Below are positions 18,255-28,518 of a stretch of DNA of 64,000 nucleotides, piece after piece (the first letter of the stretch is position 1; the number at the start of each line of letters is the position of its first letter). Below the pieces are notes generated by a model. It saw only the letters and a list, made by a program, of their open reading frames with translations, was not told the origin of the DNA and searched no databases. Source of the stretch: Pseudovibrio sp. Alg231-02 (GTDB taxonomy: Bacteria > Pseudomonadota > Alphaproteobacteria > Rhizobiales > Stappiaceae); the NCBI RefSeq assembly GCF_900143565.1, contig NZ_FREX01000015.1:48908-112907 (forward strand). Direction: 5' to 3'. Both the position numbers and the translations under genes were made by a program.

Positions 18255-21200
18255 ATGAGAATTGAGCGGCGATATACTGCGGAAGGACAATCCCCCTACG
18301 CAGATATTGAGTTTTGCAACGCAACGAGCGAGATCCGTAACCCAGACGGTTCCGTTGTGTTTCGCTTGGAGAACATTCAGGTTCCTAAGCAATTCTCTCA
18401 GGTTGCCTCTGATATTCTGGCACAGAAATACTTCCGCAAAGCTGGCGTTCCGGCCAAGCTGAAAGCGGTAGAAGAAAACACTGTTCCATCTTGGCTGTGG
18501 CGCAAAGCTCCAGACGACAAAGCTCTTTCCAAGATGGCGAAAGACAAGCGCTTTGGGTCTGAGATCGACAGCCGTCAGGTGTTTGATCGTCTGGCTGGTA
18601 CATGGACGTACTGGGGCTGGAAAGGCGGATACTTCGACAGCGAAGCTGATGCGCAGGCGTTTTATGACGAACTGCGGTACATGCTCGCGACCCAGAAGGT
18701 TGCTCCGAACTCCCCACAGTGGTTCAACACCGGCCTGCATTGGGCGTATGGCATTGATGGCCCAAGCCAGGGTCACCATTATGTAGACTTTCAAACTGGT
18801 GAGCTGACCCGCTCTGCGACCGCTTATGAGCATCCGCAGCCGCATGCTTGCTTCATTCAGTCTGTTGACGATGATCTGGTGAATGAAAACGGCATCATGG
18901 ACCTGTGGGTTCGTGAAGCACGTCTGTTCAAATACGGCTCCGGTACCGGCACCAACTTCTCCTCTCTGCGTGCAAGCGGTGAGCGTCTGGCAGGCGGTGG
19001 CAAGTCCTCCGGCCTCATGAGCTTCCTGAAGATTGGTGACCGTGCAGCTGGTGCAATCAAGTCCGGTGGCACAACACGCCGTGCAGCTAAGATGGTTGTG
19101 GTTGATATTGACCATCCGGATATCGAAGAATTCGTGACCTGGAAGGTGCATGAAGAACAGAAGGTTGCGGCCATCGTAACCGGTTCTAAAGTGTGTCAGA
19201 AGCATCTTCAGGCTGTGATGAAGGCTTGCGTTAACTGCGAAGGCAGCGGCGACGATTGCTTTGATCCTAAAAAGAACCCTGCCCTGAAGCGCGAAATGCG
19301 CGCTGCCAAGAAGGCAATGGTTCCTGATAACTATATTCAGCGTGTGGTTCAGTTCGCACGTCAGGGTTACAAGACCATTGAGTTCCCGATCTACAACACA
19401 GACTGGGATTCTGAGGCTTATCTGACCGTTTCTGGCCAGAACTCCAACAACTCCGTTCGTGTGACTGATGGCTTCCTGAAAGCTGTTGCTGCTGATGGAG
19501 ACTGGGATCTGATTGGCCGTATCGATGGTGGTACCAAGAAGACCATCAAAGCAGCCGAGCTTTGGGAACAGATTGGTTATGCGGCCTGGGCGTCTGCTGA
19601 TCCGGGCCTGCAGTACCACACCACCATCAATGAATGGCACACCTGCCCGCAGGGCGGCGAGATCCGCGCATCCAACCCATGTTCTGAATACATGTTCCTG
19701 GATGACACCGCGTGTAACCTGGCCTCATTGAACCTGCTGCAGTTCCGTAAGGAAGACCAGCAGTTCGACTTTGACAAGTTTGAGCATGCGACCCGCCTCT
19801 GGCAGATCGTGCTTGAGATCTCCGTCATGATGGCGCAGTTCCCATCCAAGCAGATTGCAAAACTGTCCTACGAATACCGCACCACTGGTCTGGGCTATGC
19901 CAATATCGGCGGCCTGCTGATGACCTCTGGTATTGCTTATGACAGTGATGAAGGCCGTGCGCTTTGTGGTGCGATCACCGCGATCATGACCGGTGTTTGT
20001 TACGCCACTTCTGCTGAGATGGCTGGTGAGCTTGGCTCTTTCCCTCGTTATGAGGAAAACGCCAAGGACATGCTGCGCGTGATCCGCAACCACCGCCGCG
20101 CTGCGCACAGCGAGAGCAAGGGTTATGAGAACCTCAGCACCCTGCCCGTTCCTCTGGATGCTTCCAACTGCCCACAGGCTGAGCTTGTTGAGCGTGCCCG
20201 TCTTGCATGGGACAAAGCTCTTGAGCTTGGAGAGGCACACGGTTACCGCAACGCGCAGACCACTGTGATCGCACCAACCGGCACCATTGGTCTGGTTATG
20301 GATTGTGACACGACCGGTATTGAGCCTGACTTTGCGCTGGTGAAGTTCAAGAAGCTCGCAGGTGGCGGTTACTTCAAGATCATCAACCGCGCTGTTCCTG
20401 AAGCGCTGCGTACACTTGGTTACTCAGAGGCTGAAATTGCCGAGATCGAAGCTTATGCAGTTGGTCACGGTTCCATTTCTCAGTCCCCTGCCATCAACAG
20501 CGCCAGCCTGACAGCCAAAGGCTTCGATGATGCTGCACTTGAGAAACTGGCTGGAGCACTTGGGTCTGCATTCGATATCAAGTTCGTCTTCAACCGCTGG
20601 ACCCTTGGTGATGAGCTGCTGACCGGCAAGCTGGGCGTTTCTGCTGAGCAGCTGGAAGATATGGACTTTGACCTTCTGAGCCACATGGGCTTTAGCAAGG
20701 CAGAGATTGAAGCTGCTAACACACATGTGTGTGGTGCTATGACTCTGGAAGGTGCACCACACCTGAAAGAAGCGCATTACCCGGTCTTTGACTGTGCAAA
20801 CCCTTGTGGCCGCATTGGTGAGCGCTTCCTGTCTGTTGACAGTCACATCAAGATGATGGCCGCTGCGCAGCCGTTTATCTCCGGTGCGATTTCCAAGACC
20901 ATCAACATGGCAAACACTGCCAGTGTTGAGGACTGTAAAGAAGCTTACATGCTCTCCTGGAAGTTGGGTCTGAAAGCAAACGCTCTTTACCGTGATGGCT
21001 CCAAGCTATCTCAGCCGCTGAACGCTCAGCTGCTGGAAGATGAAGACGATGATGCAGAAGACACTGTTGATGACATCATTGCACAGCCACAGGCAGCTCG
21101 CGCTGAAGCTGTTGCAGAGCGTGTTGTTGAGCGGATCATCGAGCGTGCTGTTCGCAATCGTGAAAAGCTGCCAAACCGCCGCAAAGGTTACACTCAAAAA

Positions 21201-21926
21201 GCTTCCGTTGGTGGCCACAAAGTGTACCTGACAACCGGTGAGTATCAGGATGGCCGCATCGGCGAAATCTTCATCGACATGCACAAAGAAGGCGCTGCCT
21301 TCCGCTCGTTGATGAACAACTTTGCGATTGCGATCTCCCTTGGTCTGCAATACGGCGTTCCGCTTGAGGAATATGTTGACGCGTTCACCTTCACCCGTTT
21401 TGAGCCTGCTGGCATGGTGATGGGCAATGACGCAATCAAGAATGCAACCTCCATTCTTGACTACATCTTCCGTGAGCTGGCTGTATCTTATCTGGGTCGT
21501 AACGATCTGGCCCACGTGCCGCCAGAAGCATTGGACAGTGCGACATCTACTTCCCGTTCTTCTGCTGAAGGTCAGGATGAAGAGAGCAGCCCTGCGATTG
21601 TTTCTCACGGCCTTGTACGTGGTCAGACTGAAAAATTCCGTCTGGTCCCAGGTGGCGATCCGGCTGTTCAGCTGGCCGGTGCGATCACTGCTCAGTCTGA
21701 TGCGATTGCAACGGCCTTCCAGCGTGGCGGCGAAGCGACGGCAACAGCAAGCGTAGGCACCGCAACACCTGCAGCTGCACAGCCATCTGTCGCCAGTCAG
21801 GTCGCTCAGGCCCGCATGAAGGGGTATGAGGGTGAAAGCTGCGCAGAATGCGGCAACTTCACCATGGTCCGCAACGGCACCTGCCTAAAATGCGACACCT
21901 GCGGCTCCACCAGCGGCTGCAGCTGA
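18255..21926 (+). CDS. nrdJ: Class II (adenosylcobalamin-dependent) ribonucleoside-diphosphate reductase
   Basis: Reduces ribonucleotides to deoxyribonucleotides using adenosylcobalamin, without oxygen or a metal radical subunit. The 1223-residue protein starts [20 protein letters not shown], the usual start for this family; ATG 18255 with AAGGGG upstream is chosen over the in-frame 18222. Visible motifs: [17 protein letters not shown] [14 protein letters not shown], the [20 protein letters not shown] radical-site region near residue 477, [16 protein letters not shown], and VFDCANPCG. The C-terminal end carries a zinc-ribbon-like Cys array ([21 protein letters not shown]) that also serves in thioredoxin-linked reduction. 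Control by NrdR is predicted from the boxes upstream. No class I genes are in the window. Confidence 0.95.
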   Translation: MRIERRYTAEGQSPYADIEFCNATSEIRNPDGSVVFRLENIQVPKQFSQVASDILAQKYFRKAGVPAKLKAVEENTVPSWLWRKAPDDKALSKMAKDKRFGSEIDSRQVFDRLAGTWTYWGWKGGYFDSEADAQAFYDELRYMLATQKVAPNSPQWFNTGLHWAYGIDGPSQGHHYVDFQTGELTRSATAYEHPQPHACFIQSVDDDLVNENGIMDLWVREARLFKYGSGTGTNFSSLRASGERLAGGGKSSGLMSFLKIGDRAAGAIKSGGTTRRAAKMVVVDIDHPDIEEFVTWKVHEEQKVAAIVTGSKVCQKHLQAVMKACVNCEGSGDDCFDPKKNPALKREMRAAKKAMVPDNYIQRVVQFARQGYKTIEFPIYNTDWDSEAYLTVSGQNSNNSVRVTDGFLKAVAADGDWDLIGRIDGGTKKTIKAAELWEQIGYAAWASADPGLQYHTTINEWHTCPQGGEIRASNPCSEYMFLDDTACNLASLNLLQFRKEDQQFDFDKFEHATRLWQIVLEISVMMAQFPSKQIAKLSYEYRTTGLGYANIGGLLMTSGIAYDSDEGRALCGAITAIMTGVCYATSAEMAGELGSFPRYEENAKDMLRVIRNHRRAAHSESKGYENLSTLPVPLDASNCPQAELVERARLAWDKALELGEAHGYRNAQTTVIAPTGTIGLVMDCDTTGIEPDFALVKFKKLAGGGYFKIINRAVPEALRTLGYSEAEIAEIEAYAVGHGSISQSPAINSASLTAKGFDDAALEKLAGALGSAFDIKFVFNRWTLGDELLTGKLGVSAEQLEDMDFDLLSHMGFSKAEIEAANTHVCGAMTLEGAPHLKEAHYPVFDCANPCGRIGERFLSVDSHIKMMAAAQPFISGAISKTINMANTASVEDCKEAYMLSWKLGLKANALYRDGSKLSQPLNAQLLEDEDDDAEDTVDDIIAQPQAARAEAVAERVVERIIERAVRNREKLPNRRKGYTQKASVGGHKVYLTTGEYQDGRIGEIFIDMHKEGAAFRSLMNNFAIAISLGLQYGVPLEEYVDAFTFTRFEPAGMVMGNDAIKNATSILDYIFRELAVSYLGRNDLAHVPPEALDSATSTSRSSAEGQDEESSPAIVSHGLVRGQTEKFRLVPGGDPAVQLAGAITAQSDAIATAFQRGGEATATASVGTATPAAAQPSVASQVAQARMKGYEGESCAECGNFTMVRNGTCLKCDTCGSTSGCS

Positions 21927-21950
21927 TTACCGATCAAAAGCTTCTAAAAA

Positions 21951-21984
21951 CAGGCCCCAAAGCTCTGCTTTGGGGCCTGTTTTC
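21951..21984. terminator. Bidirectional terminator between nrdJ and doeD
   Basis: CAGGCCCCAAAGC-TCT-GCTTTGGGGCCTG is a perfect 13-bp stem followed by TTTT on the plus strand and TTTTT on the minus strand. It lies between the convergent nrdJ and doeD genes. Confidence 0.92.
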
Positions 21985-22055
21985 GTTTTAGAAAAGAATG
22001 AATGGCACATTGCTAGAGCAAGCTGATTGAGACACCAGCCTACACTAAATCAGTA

Positions 22056-23429
22056 TCAACCTAATACAGCTTTCACCGCTCTTACTGTTGCGGCAACGAC
22101 TGTGTCTGCTTCTTCGTGTGTTAAGCAGAATGGGGGGGCAAAGCCGAGGATGTCGCCTTGGGGCATTGCGCGTGCGATGACTGCATCCTGAGACAGCAAG
22201 GCTGCGGAGATTTGAGCCCCGATTTTGTCGGATGCCTCGAAGAAACTACGGTCGTCGCGGTCTTTAACAAACTCTACGGCGCAGAGTAATCCCTCGCCGC
22301 GCACATCTCCTACATTGGCATGATCACCCAAAGCTTCCTTCATGGATTTGTTGAGATATGCACCAGTGGTACCGGCCTTCTCAACAAGGTTCAGGTCGTC
22401 AAGCAATTTGAGGTTTGCGACACCGGCTGCGGCGCCAATGGGATGAGCTGAATACGTCCAGCCATGGCCGATTGGTCCATTTTCATCTGTGCCCTGTTCA
22501 AGAACCTTCCAGACCTTGTCTGAGACAATAGAACCGGAGAGCGGTGCGTAGGCAGATGTCAGGCCTTTGGCGATGGTGATGATGTCCGCTTCCAATCCAT
22601 AATGATCAGAACCAAACATGGATCCGAGGCGCCCGAAACCTGTCACCACTTCATCAGCAATCAGCAGAATATCGTGTTTTTTCAAAACGGCTTGAATAGC
22701 CGCCCAATAACCAGCTGGTGGTGGAACAATCCCGCCGGTTCCCAGTACCGGCTCGCCAATAAACGCCGCAATCGTGTCGGCCCCTTCTCGCTCAATCAGA
22801 GCCTCCAATTCAGTAACACAATGGGCGACAAATTGCTCTTCACTTTGCTCCAAATTGTCACGGCGGAAATAATAGGGAGCCTCCGTATGAATGACCTGTT
22901 CGACGGGCAGATCAAACTTCTTATGAAACAGCTCAAGGCCTGTCAGCGAACCAGTAACCAGACCCGAACCGTGGTAACCACGCCAGCGGGAGATAATTCG
23001 CTTTTTCTCCGGCCGACCTAAAATATTGTTGTAATACCAGATCAGCTTGATGTTGGTTTCATTGGCATCTGAGCCGCTCAACCCGAAGTAAACCTTAGAC
23101 ATATTACTCGGCGCACGATCTAAAATCATCTTGGAAAGTGTGATCGACGCTTCTGTGCCATGCCCGACATAGGAGTGATAATAGGCCAGTTCTTTGGCCT
23201 GTTCGGCGATTGCCTCAGCAATCTCCTGACGGCCATACCCTACATTCACACAGTATAGTCCGGCGAACGCATCCAACATTCGGCGCCCTTCACGGTCCTC
23301 TATGTAAGAACCTGAGGCGGTCTTGATCACTCGAGTTGACGTTTCACCTCGGGCGTGCTGAGCCAGATGAGTTGAAGGATGGAAAAAATTCTCCCGATCC
23401 CATTGTGCCAGCTGATCGTTTCGTAACAT
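22056..23429 (-). CDS. doeD: DoeD: class III aminotransferase, L-2,4-diaminobutyrate transaminase
   Basis: Predicted to convert L-2,4-diaminobutyrate to aspartate semialdehyde in ectoine degradation (called atf in some clusters). The 457-residue PLP enzyme shows the class III aminotransferase motifs: GLYCVNVGYGRQEIAEA, FGLSGSDANETNIKL, WRGYHGSG, LIADEVVTGFGRLG and the PLP lysine in TIAKGLTSAYAPLSG near residue 288. Many omega-aminotransferases look alike, so the substrate call rests on the neighbours: doeC, doeX and doeB lie directly upstream. It is the last gene of the operon and ends at the shared terminator. Confidence 0.85.
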   Translation of the reverse strand: MLRNDQLAQWDRENFFHPSTHLAQHARGETSTRVIKTASGSYIEDREGRRMLDAFAGLYCVNVGYGRQEIAEAIAEQAKELAYYHSYVGHGTEASITLSKMILDRAPSNMSKVYFGLSGSDANETNIKLIWYYNNILGRPEKKRIISRWRGYHGSGLVTGSLTGLELFHKKFDLPVEQVIHTEAPYYFRRDNLEQSEEQFVAHCVTELEALIEREGADTIAAFIGEPVLGTGGIVPPPAGYWAAIQAVLKKHDILLIADEVVTGFGRLGSMFGSDHYGLEADIITIAKGLTSAYAPLSGSIVSDKVWKVLEQGTDENGPIGHGWTYSAHPIGAAAGVANLKLLDDLNLVEKAGTTGAYLNKSMKEALGDHANVGDVRGEGLLCAVEFVKDRDDRSFFEASDKIGAQISAALLSQDAVIARAMPQGDILGFAPPFCLTHEEADTVVAATVRAVKAVLG

Positions 23430-23441
23430 GACTTTCCTCCC

Positions 23442-24917
23442 TTATGCCCAGTCGCGGCAAACGTATTTAACTTCAGTAAACTCTTCCATGCCCAGTCGTG
23501 CGCCTTCCCGGCCCAGACCAGATTGTTTGGTGCCTCCAAATGGAATGGGTGCGCCAGTTACCTTTGTGCGATTGACTGCAACCATTCCGAATTGAAGAGC
23601 ACGGCTAACCCTATAAATCCTGCGCGGATCATCGCTGTGCAGATACGCAACCAGCCCATATTCACTGTCATTGGCACGGGCGATGACTTCCTCTTCACTG
23701 TCAAAAGGAGCTATCGCAGCAACTGGCCCAAAGGTCTCTTCACGCATAATGAGAGCCTCTGCGGGCACATCAATCAGCACCGTCGGCTCAAAAAACAGTG
23801 GTCCCAATGAATGTCGGGTGCCCCCACAGGCAATCTTTGCGCCTTTGGCAACGGCATCGGCGACATGTTCTTCTTGTTTCAGAACAGCTTTTTCGTTCAT
23901 CAACGGACCAATGTCCGGATCATCCAATCCAGCACCTATGGAAAGAGACTGAGCGGCTTTTGTAAAACTTTTGCAGAACTCTTCGTAGATCGGACGCTCA
24001 ACAAATATTCGGTTCGCCCCCAGACAATCCTGACCGGATGTTGCGAACTTGGATTTTATGGCCTCAGCAACCGCGTTCTTCAGATCTGCCCCTTTAAAGA
24101 CAATAACCGGAGCATGTCCGCCAAGTTCCAGGATAAGACGTTTTATGGTGGAGGCGGATTGGCTATAAAGCAGTTTGCCGACAGGGGTAGACCCCGTAAA
24201 GGACAGCGCCCGCACGCGGCTATCGCGGGTCCAGGGCTCGACAATTTCTGGAGCTGAGCCAGTCACCACATTAAACACACCTGCGGGAACTCCAGCTCGC
24301 TCAGCCAGTTCCGCTAGGGCGAGTGCGCTGTACGGGGTTTCCGCTGATGGGTGGGCAACGATCGTACAACCTGCTGCCAAGGCAGCGGCAGCTTTCCGTG
24401 TCAACATCGCACTTGGGAAGTTCCAGGGTGTGATAAGGGCAGCAACCCCAACGGGTTCCCGCCAAAGCTCCACTTCTGCATCTGCTAGATGACTGGTGAC
24501 GCCTTCAATGTTGGGACGCTTGGCTTCCTCGGCATAGAACTCAACAAATGCTGCACCATACTCTATTTCACCACGGGCTTCTGACAAGGGTTTGCCCTGT
24601 TCCAGAACCATGATCCGTGCGAGATCTTCTTTATGCGTAAGCTGAAGTTCAAACCAGCGTCGCAAAATAGACGCTCGTTCTTGCGGTAGTAATCCCGACC
24701 ATTTGGGAAAGGCATCTGAAGCTGCAGTTACCGCAGCAGACGATTCATCTGCTGAAAGGCCTGCGACATCCCCTAGGTAATCCCCGTTTGCTGGATCAAT
24801 AACCGCAAATGTCTCATCTGTTTTTGCAGCACACCACTTTCCATTTATATAGGAAAAGGAACGCACTAGCGCTTTGTCTTGAATGTCCGTCCGTGCAGAC
24901 AAGGCTGTTTCTGACAT
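23442..24917 (-). CDS. doeC: DoeC: aldehyde dehydrogenase, aspartate-semialdehyde oxidising
   Basis: NAD(P)-dependent aldehyde dehydrogenase of the succinate-semialdehyde dehydrogenase type (ssd in some clusters), predicted to oxidise aspartate semialdehyde to aspartate. Of 491 residues. Motifs: PWNFPSAMLTRKAAAALAAGC, the cofactor loop FTGSTPVGKLL, catalytic Glu in LELGGHAPVIVF near residue 270 and catalytic Cys in SGQDCLGANRIFV near residue 304, then EETFGPVAAIAPF. Twelve bases separate it from doeD. Without context it would be annotated only as succinate-semialdehyde dehydrogenase. Confidence 0.85.
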   Translation of the reverse strand: MSETALSARTDIQDKALVRSFSYINGKWCAAKTDETFAVIDPANGDYLGDVAGLSADESSAAVTAASDAFPKWSGLLPQERASILRRWFELQLTHKEDLARIMVLEQGKPLSEARGEIEYGAAFVEFYAEEAKRPNIEGVTSHLADAEVELWREPVGVAALITPWNFPSAMLTRKAAAALAAGCTIVAHPSAETPYSALALAELAERAGVPAGVFNVVTGSAPEIVEPWTRDSRVRALSFTGSTPVGKLLYSQSASTIKRLILELGGHAPVIVFKGADLKNAVAEAIKSKFATSGQDCLGANRIFVERPIYEEFCKSFTKAAQSLSIGAGLDDPDIGPLMNEKAVLKQEEHVADAVAKGAKIACGGTRHSLGPLFFEPTVLIDVPAEALIMREETFGPVAAIAPFDSEEEVIARANDSEYGLVAYLHSDDPRRIYRVSRALQFGMVAVNRTKVTGAPIPFGGTKQSGLGREGARLGMEEFTEVKYVCRDWA

Positions 24918-25006
24918 GGCGCATCCTCCTTGCTCTACAACAGAATTTGCCTGTTTTTGGCGGAGGATGTGACTGAATGAAGTGTTCGTTACAGAATAAT
25001 CGTCTG

Positions 25007-25492
25007 CTAATCGGCTGCGAAAAGAAGATTCAACGGAGGTGCCGCATTTCCCTTTACAGGCTTCGTCACAATGTACGTGAAGTAGCGGGATAACCCGATG
25101 CGTGCATCCAGCATGGTGTCGATCAGCCTTTGATAGGCGTCTACGTCTCTGGTCACGATCTGTATCAGATAGTCAAATCCGCCCCCTAATGCCCAGCAAG
25201 CCACGACTTCCTCGTAGTTCTGCATGGCTGTTTCAAAGGCGTAAAAGCTCGCAGCCGTATGGTCCACCAGTTCAGCAGCGACGAAAACAGTGACGTGAGG
25301 CCCCAGTTTTTTGAGATTAATTCTTGCACCATAGCTTTCGATCAGACCAGATTTCTCCAGCTTCTTCAGCCGGTCCCAACAAGGTGTTGGAGACAATCCG
25401 ATGCGGTCCGCCAAAGCGGCTTTGGTGATGCGGCCCTCATATGAGAGTATTCGCAGGATATCCAGATCACGCTGATCAAGTTGCATGCTCAT
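25007..25492 (-). CDS. doeX: AsnC/Lrp-type regulator of ectoine catabolism (DoeX type)
   Basis: 161-residue Lrp/AsnC regulator: N-terminal winged helix with DQRDLDILRILSYEGRITK and ALADRIGLSPTPCWDRLKKLEKSGLI, then the ligand-binding RAM domain with CWALGGGFDYLIQIVTRDVDAYQRLI. Its position between doeB and doeC matches the asnC/doeX gene of known ectoine degradation clusters. Start ATG 25492 is preferred to the upstream in-frame ATG at 25525, which would run into doeB. The effector is unknown; intermediates such as diaminobutyrate are candidates by analogy. Confidence 0.82.
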   Translation of the reverse strand: MSMQLDQRDLDILRILSYEGRITKAALADRIGLSPTPCWDRLKKLEKSGLIESYGARINLKKLGPHVTVFVAAELVDHTAASFYAFETAMQNYEEVVACWALGGGFDYLIQIVTRDVDAYQRLIDTMLDARIGLSRYFTYIVTKPVKGNAAPPLNLLFAAD

Positions 25493-25505
25493 CTTTTGAT
25501 ATCTC

Positions 25506-26498
25506 TCACACTTCAGGAACGCCAATCACCGCCGCACAATCACCGGATTTGATCAGTCCGGGGAAATGACGACTAATGAGAATGCCGCTACGCTTTGCGT
25601 GGTATCTGGTTGGTTCAACACCGGTTCTGTCCATTGGCCAAACACGGGCAACAATGTCACCTTCTCCAACGGGATCTCCCAGATCGACCATAGGTTCGTA
25701 TAGCCCGCCCTGCTCGCAAAATGTAAAGCAATCTGCGCCTGGCATCCCCAAATTTACGGAGGACTCCAGTTGTTTTTCTCCTTGCAGGATACCGAACTGG
25801 ATCAAGACGTTACGCAATCCTTTGCGTGCGATTCCGATTGTTTTTGCCGTCGCAGTTCCACCACCGCCCAGTTCTGTTGTCACAAGAACCTTGCCCATGC
25901 TTTCAACTGCTGTGTCGTACATACCTATATTATCGATTTCGAGGAGCTGAACGGAGTAAGGTGCGTTAAACGCAGCCATTGCTTCAAAGCAGGCCTTCTC
26001 ATTGCTCTTATCTTCCAGAATATGAGCTGCTGCGAACGGCACAAAATCAAGGGTCTTACCTCCGCTATGGAAGTCGACAGCGACATCTGTCAGAGGAAGC
26101 AGGTAACGTTGAAAGTAGTCGGCAATTTTCTCGGTTGGAGTTCCGTCAGGACGACCGGGAAATGAACGGTTCAGGTTTCCCCTATCAATGGGTGACGTCC
26201 GCGTTCCCGCCATAAATGCCGGAAAGTTGAAGGCCGGAACTATGATAATTCGACCAGTTACGTCCTCTGGTTTCAACGCAACTGTCAGTTCCTGGAGGAC
26301 AACTGGCCCTTCGTATTCATCGCCGTGATTTGCGCCTGTTAAGAGCGCTGTCGGCCCTTCCCCGTTTTTGATGACCGTAATGGGGATCATAACAGAGCCC
26401 CACGCACTGTCATCACGGCTATAGGGTAACCGTAAAAACCCATGATGAATGCCGTCCTGATCCAATGGGATTGTGGGCGTGATGGGATTTGCCTGCAT
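25506..26498 (-). CDS. doeB: DoeB: N-alpha-acetyl-L-2,4-diaminobutyrate deacetylase
   Basis: Zinc-dependent deacetylase of the succinylglutamate desuccinylase/aspartoacylase family; removes the acetyl group from N-alpha-acetyl-diaminobutyrate, the product of ectoine ring opening (also called EutE). The 330-residue protein has the metal-binding H-x-x-E in GANHGDEYEGP and the further His in VDFHSGGKTLDF, plus TELGGGGTAT with the catalytic Glu. Start ATG 26498 has AGGACG upstream; 26519 is in frame but lacks this. It lies 24 bp after eutC. Confidence 0.88.
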   Translation of the reverse strand: MQANPITPTIPLDQDGIHHGFLRLPYSRDDSAWGSVMIPITVIKNGEGPTALLTGANHGDEYEGPVVLQELTVALKPEDVTGRIIIVPAFNFPAFMAGTRTSPIDRGNLNRSFPGRPDGTPTEKIADYFQRYLLPLTDVAVDFHSGGKTLDFVPFAAAHILEDKSNEKACFEAMAAFNAPYSVQLLEIDNIGMYDTAVESMGKVLVTTELGGGGTATAKTIGIARKGLRNVLIQFGILQGEKQLESSVNLGMPGADCFTFCEQGGLYEPMVDLGDPVGEGDIVARVWPMDRTGVEPTRYHAKRSGILISRHFPGLIKSGDCAAVIGVPEV

Positions 26499-26522
26499 AA
26501 TTTTCGTCCTAATACACACGGA

Positions 26523-27512
26523 TCAACTATTGATAGCTGTGCCTGCTTTTACGGCTTCAGCTCGGGCTCCGGCCAAGGTGGCAATGGCGGTGTCTTGCAC
26601 CCCAGTTCCTGTCAGATCGCAAACCGTAATGTCTTTGTCCGACTGCCGCCCTGGCTTTTGGCCAGAAATTACTTGTCCAAGTTCTGCGTACATCTCAGTA
26701 CTGTTGATCGTGCCAGCTGCTATCGCTGTACGGAGTTCGCCTTGTTTGATGGATTGAGATAAGCGGTCACAAACGAAAACAGAGGCACCTGGAATAACGC
26801 AGGGCGCGAGTTCCGATTTATAGTCGGCATCTGATCCCATGGCAGTAATATGCTGCCCAGGTCGCATCATATCCGCCTTGATCAAGGGCTCTTTGGAGGG
26901 GGTTGTTGTTACGACGATATCGGATTGAGCCATAACCTCAGCGATGCTGCCAGCAACGACTTCAATTCCCAATTGAGTTGCACACTCCCGAGCACAGGCA
27001 GCTGCTTTTTCGCTGTTGCGCCCCCAGATAACAGCTCGTTCAATATTACGAACAAGCGTCAATGCTTGCAGTTGGAGGCGGGCCTGAATGCCACTTCCAA
27101 GAATACCGGCAATCTTGCTGTTCTCTCGTGACAGATGCTTGGCTGCGACGGCTCCAGCGGCAGCTGTGCGCACATCGGTCAGATACCCGTTATCGAGCAG
27201 TAACGCCTTGACGATGCCGGTCTTTGCATCAAACAACACCATCAATCCGTTCAGGCTTGGCAGTCCCAGTTTGGGATTGTCGAAGAAACCCGGGCTCATC
27301 TTGATCGCAAAACTGTCTATGCCGGGAACATAGGCAGTCTTCACATCCACTTCCCCATTGTGCTCAGGTACATGGAAGCTCAGGATAGGCGGCATTACAA
27401 CGTCTTTTGTTGCAAGCAATCGAAATGCATTTTCTACACATGCAACAGCATCCAGATCCAAAGAAACAGCAGAGCGCAGATCTGCCTCCGTCAGGATATT
27501 AATCTCAGGCAT
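26523..27512 (-). CDS. eutC: EutC: ornithine cyclodeaminase-family protein of hydroxyectoine catabolism
   Basis: Member of the ornithine cyclodeaminase/mu-crystallin family, about 329 residues. The Rossmann motif GILGSGIQARLQL (near residue 126) and the MGSDADYKSEL segment are clear. In marine ectoine clusters eutABC is proposed to convert 5-hydroxyectoine to ectoine; the individual reaction is not proven. ATG 27512 (MPEINIL) has GGAAG five bases upstream and overlaps the eutB end by 8 bases; ATG 27524 is an alternative. It is distinct from the true ornithine cyclodeaminase gene at 54.6 kb. Confidence 0.83.
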   Translation of the reverse strand: MPEINILTEADLRSAVSLDLDAVACVENAFRLLATKDVVMPPILSFHVPEHNGEVDVKTAYVPGIDSFAIKMSPGFFDNPKLGLPSLNGLMVLFDAKTGIVKALLLDNGYLTDVRTAAAGAVAAKHLSRENSKIAGILGSGIQARLQLQALTLVRNIERAVIWGRNSEKAAACARECATQLGIEVVAGSIAEVMAQSDIVVTTTPSKEPLIKADMMRPGQHITAMGSDADYKSELAPCVIPGASVFVCDRLSQSIKQGELRTAIAAGTINSTEMYAELGQVISGQKPGRQSDKDITVCDLTGTGVQDTAIATLAGARAEAVKAGTAINS

Positions 27513-28518
27513 AAAGGCTTCCATTCACAGAGGTCGGCGCGGCAACATCGACGTTCTCGCCGTCGATCAATCGTTTATGCAGCGCCATATCAATATTTTG
27601 CCCGCTGATGAGGCTCACACATTTTCCGGGTGTTTTGATCTTTCCAGCGAGTAAGGCAGCAATACCGACACTGCCTGAGCCTTCAATCACCAGACGTTCC
27701 TGCCAGTAAGCGTGTCGAATGGCTTCTGCGATTTCTTCTTCGCTGACCAAGATCAAGTCATCTACCAGGTCCCGTGTCATCTCGAAGGTATAGGCATTGT
27801 TCAGCCCAATCCCACCACCCAATGAATCTGCGAGTGTTGGCACTTCTTCAACAAGGATCGGTTTGCCTGCACGCTGGCAGCTATACATGGCGGCACCGCG
27901 CTCCATTGAAACGCCAACTACACGAACTGAGGGATTGATGGTTTTCATCACCAAAGCCACTCCAGAAATTAAGCCACCGCCCGAGACTGGTACGAGTACC
28001 GTATCCAGATCAGGCGTTTGCTCCAGCATTTCCAGTGCAACAGTGCTTTGCCCGGCAATGATATCCCGGTGATCGAATGGCGGGATCATCGTCATTCCGT
28101 CTTCTACCAGCCGATCTACTTCAGCCTGAGCATCGTCCTGAGAACTTCCGGTTATTCGAACTTCAGCACCCAGCGATTGAATTGCCTCTACCTTGTTCTG
28201 CGGAACAAGTTTTGACATACAGATGATGCAACGCACCCCTGCTTTTGAGGCAGCATAAGCCAGACCGCGACCATGGTTTCCAGTTGAGACACCGACGACA
28301 CCAGCTTCTTTTTGAGCTGCGTTGAGTGACAAAATTGCATTTGTCGCACCGCGCAGTTTAAAGCTTCCCGTGATCTGCGTTTGCTCAAGCTTCAACAACA
28401 CTTCTGCAGAGCAGATCTGGCTCAAGCTGGGTGAGCTGACCAAGGGGGTCGTTCTAACGTGCCCCATTATCTTTTGGCGTGCAGAAAAACTGTCATGAAC
28501 GGTGATTTTTTGCGTCAT
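27505..28518 (-). CDS. eutB: EutB: PLP-dependent threonine dehydratase-like protein
   Basis: 337-residue fold-type II PLP enzyme similar to serine/threonine dehydratases. The PLP lysine is in GSFKLRGATNAIL near residue 53, the phosphate loop is SGGGLISG and the catalytic-domain STGNHGRGLAYAA is typical. In eutABC it is thought to act in hydroxyectoine breakdown, perhaps on the hydroxyl group; this is from cluster knowledge and not from visible substrate residues. Start ATG 28518 overlaps the eutA stop by four bases. Confidence 0.84.
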   Translation of the reverse strand: MTQKITVHDSFSARQKIMGHVRTTPLVSSPSLSQICSAEVLLKLEQTQITGSFKLRGATNAILSLNAAQKEAGVVGVSTGNHGRGLAYAASKAGVRCIICMSKLVPQNKVEAIQSLGAEVRITGSSQDDAQAEVDRLVEDGMTMIPPFDHRDIIAGQSTVALEMLEQTPDLDTVLVPVSGGGLISGVALVMKTINPSVRVVGVSMERGAAMYSCQRAGKPILVEEVPTLADSLGGGIGLNNAYTFEMTRDLVDDLILVSEEEIAEAIRHAYWQERLVIEGSGSVGIAALLAGKIKTPGKCVSLISGQNIDMALHKRLIDGENVDVAAPTSVNGSLYA